Origin: Brevibacillus formosus | GTDB lineage: Bacteria > Bacillota > Bacilli > Brevibacillales > Brevibacillaceae | Direction: 5' to 3' | DNA length: 64,000 nt | NCBI RefSeq assembly: GCF_003013405.1 | Contig: NZ_PXZL01000034.1 | Span: forward strand, 93,648-157,647 | In this document: piece after piece, positions 60,980-64,000 of the stretch | Numbering within the stretch: the first letter of the stretch is position 1 | Layout of the letters: every line of letters starts with the position of its first letter | The notes under the pieces: generated by a model | The model's input: the letters and a program-made list of their open reading frames with translations, nothing else | What the model was told of the DNA's origin: nothing | The model's database searches: none | Program-made: the position numbers and the translations under genes

Positions 60980-61111
60980 ATGGATGTATTAGTTTTTGGG
61001 ATTGTGGTAATGATCTCAATTGTAAATTTGTATTATCTGCTGAAGCAAACCAATCAACATTTACAGAGAATCGAAGACCTGCTTACCAAGTTAATCGATA
61101 AGAAGGATTAA
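60980..61111 (+). CDS. Small single-helix membrane protein
   Basis: 43 residues, too short for most gene callers. ATG at 60980 after AAGGTGG. It has a hydrophobic helix VLVFGIVVMISIVNLYYLL (residues 3-21), then a charged amphipathic tail with LQRIEDLLTKLIDKKD that looks like a short coiled coil. The size and layout suit a membrane-bound regulatory microprotein. No homologue is named. Confidence 0.55.
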   Translation: MDVLVFGIVVMISIVNLYYLLKQTNQHLQRIEDLLTKLIDKKD

Positions 61112-61139
61112 CATAGTTCATCACAATTTCTCTTTTGTT

Positions 61140-61500
61140 AAGTAGTGATTCTCTTTATCTCGTTCATCAACTCATCACCAAAGCTGTCTCCTTCAATGTA
61201 GATGTTTTTTATACTGCTCGACCTCGGCTTCTGCTGCTGTAGCTCGCTGAATCCAATGAGGCAGAGCGGTACGAGCCTCCATGATGAAGTTGATATCTGC
61301 TTCTTCGTAAATGGCACTCGGGATTAAGCAATTACGCCTTCTGACCTTCCCGGGTGCTCTTCAATTTTTCTCCAGATGACAAGTCCTTCATCGTCATCGG
61401 CTCCAGTTCCCTCGGTCCTGGCGTAGCTGCTTCACACATTGCCAAGTCCACCGCTGAATCACGCTTGTCCAACTCACCTATCTCTTACATGCTCCAGCTA
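61140..61500 (-). pseudogene. Decayed phage Ea22-like gene
   Basis: The minus strand holds fragments ELDKRDSAVDLAMCEAATPG, then PRELEPMTMKDLSSGEKLK up to a TAA. After a shift it continues IPSAIYEEADINFIMEARTA and LPHWIQRATAAEAEVEQYKK. The pattern LCEAATPGPW ... ADxxFIxxARTALP is that of Ea22/Ead-like phage accessory proteins. Stop codons and frame changes show decay. The rest of the gap 61112-61666 shows no gene. Confidence 0.6.
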
Positions 61501-61666
61501 ACTACTGCTTCCTGCATTTCTTTTTATCCCCCTTAACTTGCTGGCACCCTTCATATCTATTTTTATCAATTACACACCCGTTACAAATAACCATATATTT
61601 ACATTACAGTGAATGTTTTGTATAATTTCATTGCTTCCAATATACCGATTTAAAGGAGTGTTTTAA

Positions 61667-62122
61667 ATGAAACGTTTAGGGATCTCCACTGTCTTAGCTT
61701 TTGCATTAATGTTAAGTGGAGCAAGCGCTTATGCTTCTGAGAACCTCCAAAACTCAAATCAAATTGAACCACTTGCATCTTACACCTATAAAGTTACTAT
61801 CAAAACAAACAATGCAGATGACGCAGGAACAAATTCGAAAATTCAAATTAAATTACATGGCTCCAAGAAGGATTCCCCATGGACAACCTTAGACAGTGCT
61901 GGTGATGATTTTGAGCAAGGTGCTACAGGTGTATATTACGTAACCGCATCCGCCGTTCTTGGGAGTATTCAAAAAATTGAAATCAAATCTGATGGCAAAG
62001 GTAACAAGCCAGGATGGTTACCGTACTCCTTTGTAATACAAAAAGACACTTCAACTTGGAAATTCTACAATGATAAGTGGATTGGTGATAATGGCCCTGA
62101 AACAGTCACTTTAACTCGTTAA
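61667..62122 (+). CDS. Secreted single-domain PLAT/LH2 protein
   Basis: 151 residues. A signal peptide (about 1-24) ends at AYA-SE. Residues about 40-150 are a PLAT/LH2 beta-sandwich: YKVTIKTNNADDAGTNSKIQ, then DDFEQGATGVYYV, LGSIQKIEIKSDGKGNKPGW, and GPETVTLTR at the end. PLAT domains bind membranes, lipids or proteins and are usually parts of lipases or lipoxygenases. Here no enzyme part exists. AAAGGAG precedes the ATG. It sits alone within decayed DNA. Confidence 0.85.
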   Translation: MKRLGISTVLAFALMLSGASAYASENLQNSNQIEPLASYTYKVTIKTNNADDAGTNSKIQIKLHGSKKDSPWTTLDSAGDDFEQGATGVYYVTASAVLGSIQKIEIKSDGKGNKPGWLPYSFVIQKDTSTWKFYNDKWIGDNGPETVTLTR

Positions 62123-62163
62123 TTAAAAGCACAGAAAGCAGTTAAGAAAATGATTGGATTGAA

Positions 62164-62190
62164 GATCATGGTATCCCCATGGTCTTTTTT
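62164..62190 (+). terminator. Intrinsic terminator of the PLAT gene
   Basis: GAtCATGG pairs with CCATGGTC (62077-type stem at 62164-62171 and 62177-62184), followed by TTTTTT. Confidence 0.8.
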
Positions 62191-62201
62191 CTTTATCAAA
62201 G

Positions 62202-62710
62202 TTAACTAGCTTCCAACAGCCATTCACCGTTTCCCCCCGATGCCTCGGAATTCAATCTCACGTCCTGCAAGCATCCCGTTCCCCTCCCCAATTCCAGAGT
62301 TCTTGCTGTCCTTTTTACTGGCACCGGATCGATCTGATTTACAGCTGCCATTTCCGAGGCATCCCGTCCCGATTCAAACCATCCAAACGAATCCTTCTGG
62401 GGACTTATCTGTTTTGTTTGACCTTTTTTCCCATTCTGGAGAATTGGCACGCCACTCAAATACCCCTTACCTAAACTACGCCAGCACTCCGTGAGGTTTG
62501 CAATTGCAACCACCGCGCCCACCGGCAGGTTTTCAGCCGTATACCCGTACACTGCCAAAATGCTGCGAAAAGCCTCTTCCACGCAAATCCCCTTGTCCAC
62601 TTTCTTGGCAGCGTGGATCACAATGGGGCCGTGGTACTTGTAGACCAGCTGCTCGTTTCAAATTTCTTTTCACCAAGCGCGATTAACGTCGCCCATGGCT
62701 GGTGAATGGT
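62202..62710 (-). pseudogene. Frameshifted phage ASCH-domain gene
   Basis: Minus-strand codons from about 62710 read TIHQPWATLIALGEKKFETS, the typical ASCH start, then lose frame at W-S-T where ACAAG replaces an expected ACAAAG. In the next frame it continues KYHGPIVIHAAKKVDKGICV and ENLPVGAVVAIANLTECWRS to a stop at 62202. The start codon is also missing (TAA lies before). ASCH genes of this form are common in prophages. The long C-terminal part after ECWRS is not typical and may be shifted again. Confidence 0.75.
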
Positions 62711-62838
62711 TTATCGTCGATGACAACCTCATGAAATAGCCTACTTTCATCGTAAGCGGATCGAGCAGCGTCATATGCACCTTCTGGAGAGTCAAACGTC
62801 TCCATCAGAAAACCATCAGGTTTGCTCCCATGCCTCAT
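62683..62838 (-). CDS. Small hypothetical ORF overlapping the ASCH remnant
   Basis: 51 residues from the ATG at 62838 after GGGGA. It begins MRHGSKPDGFLMETFDSPEG and includes AYDAARSAYDESRLFHEVVI. It has a regular composition, and stops at a TAA inside the ASCH remnant. It may be a small phage gene or the start of a lost longer gene. Confidence 0.4.
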   Translation of the reverse strand: MRHGSKPDGFLMETFDSPEGAYDAARSAYDESRLFHEVVIDDKPFTSHGRR

Positions 62839-62974
62839 ATCCATTCCCCATTTTTACAATTTCTGTTTTATAAATCGAAATTGAAGTAAAATAGGCAGTT
62901 TCCTTCAACAATTACCCAAGCACCAACCACTTCTTGGAATAATCTGTACAAAATAGTAAGGGTGGTGTAATTAA

Positions 62975-63244
62975 GTGAGTAAATTTTCCTTCTCCGGTTC
63001 CTTTGCTTATCAGAAAGCTGGTAGAAAATTAATACTTCGAGTTCCAAAAAGTGTAGGCGGAACATTTGCAATTTCCAACAGCAGTGGGAAACCATTTTGG
63101 CTTATCTTGGATGGAGTAAAGGAGTTTAGGGTAAAGCCTTACGGTATAGCCAGAATTTATATATCATCGCCAGGGTTCCCCACGAGGATTTATATACAAT
63201 CTAGGGGAGTAGCCAATGGATCTTTTATCTTTCAACAAAAGTAA
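62975..63244 (+). CDS. Hypothetical beta-rich small protein
   Basis: 89 residues starting at GTG 62975 after AAGGGTGGTG. Alternating hydrophobic and polar residues with many glycines and prolines suggest a small beta barrel: FSGSFAYQKAGRKLILRVPK, GTFAISNSSGKPFWLILD, and RIYIQSRGVANGSFIF. Basic overall. A terminator follows. No family is recognised. Confidence 0.55.
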   Translation: MSKFSFSGSFAYQKAGRKLILRVPKSVGGTFAISNSSGKPFWLILDGVKEFRVKPYGIARIYISSPGFPTRIYIQSRGVANGSFIFQQK

Positions 63245-63247
63245 TGT

Positions 63248-63273
63248 AAAGGTCCGCTTATCCAGCGGACTTT
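63248..63273 (+). terminator. Intrinsic terminator
   Basis: GTCCGC (63252-63257) pairs with GCGGAC (63265-63270), followed by TTTACTTT, immediately after the small hypothetical gene. Confidence 0.75.
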
Positions 63274-63295
63274 ACTTTGTTACCGATCTGATAAA

Positions 63296-63790
63296 TTATT
63301 CACACCACCCAGCTGTGCAAGGGAACGATTTAACGTCATGAATCCATTCCCTCACCGTTATGGATTCGTAGCCATATTCCTTCCTGGATTCAACTTGAAA
63401 TGGTTCATCCATTGGGTAGTCGTTTACCTCATAATCTTGCCAATCTTCTTCGCTAATCCCTGACTTCTACTTGAACCACGCTGCAACAGATTCTTTGTCA
63501 TAGCCACTACAACCTTATATCGATCTGGTCCGATGGCGAAGGCTTTCAAATCCTTCTTTTTTTCATTAACGGTGGAATCAAGCCAATCGGGCAATGTCTT
63601 TGCTCAGATTTCCATTGGTTGTTACTTCCGCATATTTACGGAGTGCTGCCACCGCAGCGCCATCTATTTCGTCTGGCCGGCGTAGCACTTCTTCCGAATA
63701 AAATATTTCTCCGGTTCCAGTATCAATAAACTGGCGCACTAAATGATCATCACCACTGTTGTTCGAGTTTGTTTTGCACCAAGAAAGAAG
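63296..63790 (-). pseudogene. Decayed phage-type gene
   Basis: The minus strand reads NSNNSGDDHLVRQFIDTGTG, then EIFYSEEVLRRPDEIDGAAV and ALRKYAEVTTNGN up to a stop. In other frames it goes on as LPDWLDSTVNEKKKDLKAFA and, past a TAG, as SGISEEDWQDYEVNDYPMDE and ESITVREWIHDVKSFPC to a stop at 63296. A frameshift near 63590 and at least one stop codon break it. It is likely one former phage gene of about 160 codons. Confidence 0.6.
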
Positions 63791-63908
63791 AACATCCTGC
63801 TTCCCTGATTGCTCATCTAATTTTCCATATAATTATTGTAACAATCACATTTGCAAGCATCTAAGCAATAGACGGTCGTGATTCTGTCGAAAACCTCCCA
63901 ATAAAAAA

Positions 63909-63931
63909 GACCCGTCCAAAGACGACGGGTC
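63909..63931 (-). terminator. Terminator-like hairpin near the right edge
   Basis: GACCCGTC pairs with GACGGGTC around CAAAGAC. The minus strand continues as TTTTTTAT. Its gene would lie to the right of the window. The stretch 63791-64000 shows no gene. Confidence 0.7.
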
Positions 63932-64000
63932 AGAGTGTAGATAAAGTTCCTAACTGATTAAAAAGGGAGCTTTTAAGGATTGGTCAAGACCCCATTTCGT

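Noticed and set aside
61354..61536. 60-codon plus-strand frame
   Set aside because: It is the antisense shadow of the Ea22-like remnant, whose minus-strand codons are recognisable.

Overview
The window looks like chromosomal DNA of a Brevibacillus-type Firmicute. The evidence is a mid-range GC content, strong AGGAGG ribosome binding sites, frequent GTG/TTG starts, a Bacillus-type Fnr with a C-terminal cysteine cluster, DUF4183 surface proteins and MurQ/NagZ wall recycling. The genus is inferred from gene style, not from a marker gene. I saw no rRNA, tRNA, CRISPR array or intact insertion sequence.

Layout. 1-2.1 kb: partial DJ-1/PfpI gene, divergent ArsR-like regulator, EamA exporter. 2.2-8.7 kb: a tightly overlapping six-gene minus-strand operon (KAS III, ATP-grasp, NAD-dependent reductase, metallo-beta-lactamase fold, F390-synthetase-like adenylating enzyme, GNAT) that resembles an uncharacterised biosynthetic pathway. 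8.9-13.9 kb: prolyl-peptidase-like hydrolase, then a Fur-boxed siderophore uptake operon (binding protein plus two FecCD permeases) with its AraC regulator. 14-19 kb: two class B penicillin-binding proteins and an FHA-winged-helix regulator. 19-32 kb: small metabolic and transport genes, including a sugar kinase/AEC/GNAT operon, DinB, an MFS exporter with an attenuator-like leader, D-cysteine desulfhydrase, a Crp-family regulator overlapping a DUF2569 remnant, DoxX, DUF3267 and a CDF transporter. 32-39.7 kb: a MurNAc/muropeptide recycling operon (murQ, nagZ, GNAT, ABC sugar importer) preceded by a broken murR. 40-43.2 kb: secreted protein, PAP2 phosphatase, SDR, DUF4183 pair. 43.3-52.7 kb: a nitrate/NO island (cytochrome b-like protein, molybdopterin oxidoreductase, 4Fe-4S, Rieske, hemerythrin, Fnr, NarK-PAS, Hcp) with two perfect Fnr boxes. 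52.7-60.7 kb: serine protease, ECF sigma/anti-sigma pair, YdeI-like protein, surface proteins and a second DUF4183 pair. 59.3-64 kb: mostly decayed phage-type genes with a few small intact genes.

How it fits together. Each of the two Fnr boxes sits 41.5 bp from the predicted start of at least one promoter; the narK/hcp box does so on both sides. This ties nitrate import, reduction and nitrosative defence into one anaerobic regulon. The wall-recycling operon has an ABC importer where Bacillus uses a PTS, so a MurNAc kinase is expected elsewhere. The strongest candidate for an undescribed system is the 2.2-8.7 kb operon. Its enzyme set implies condensation, reduction, activation and amide or acyl transfer, but its product cannot be read from sequence alone.
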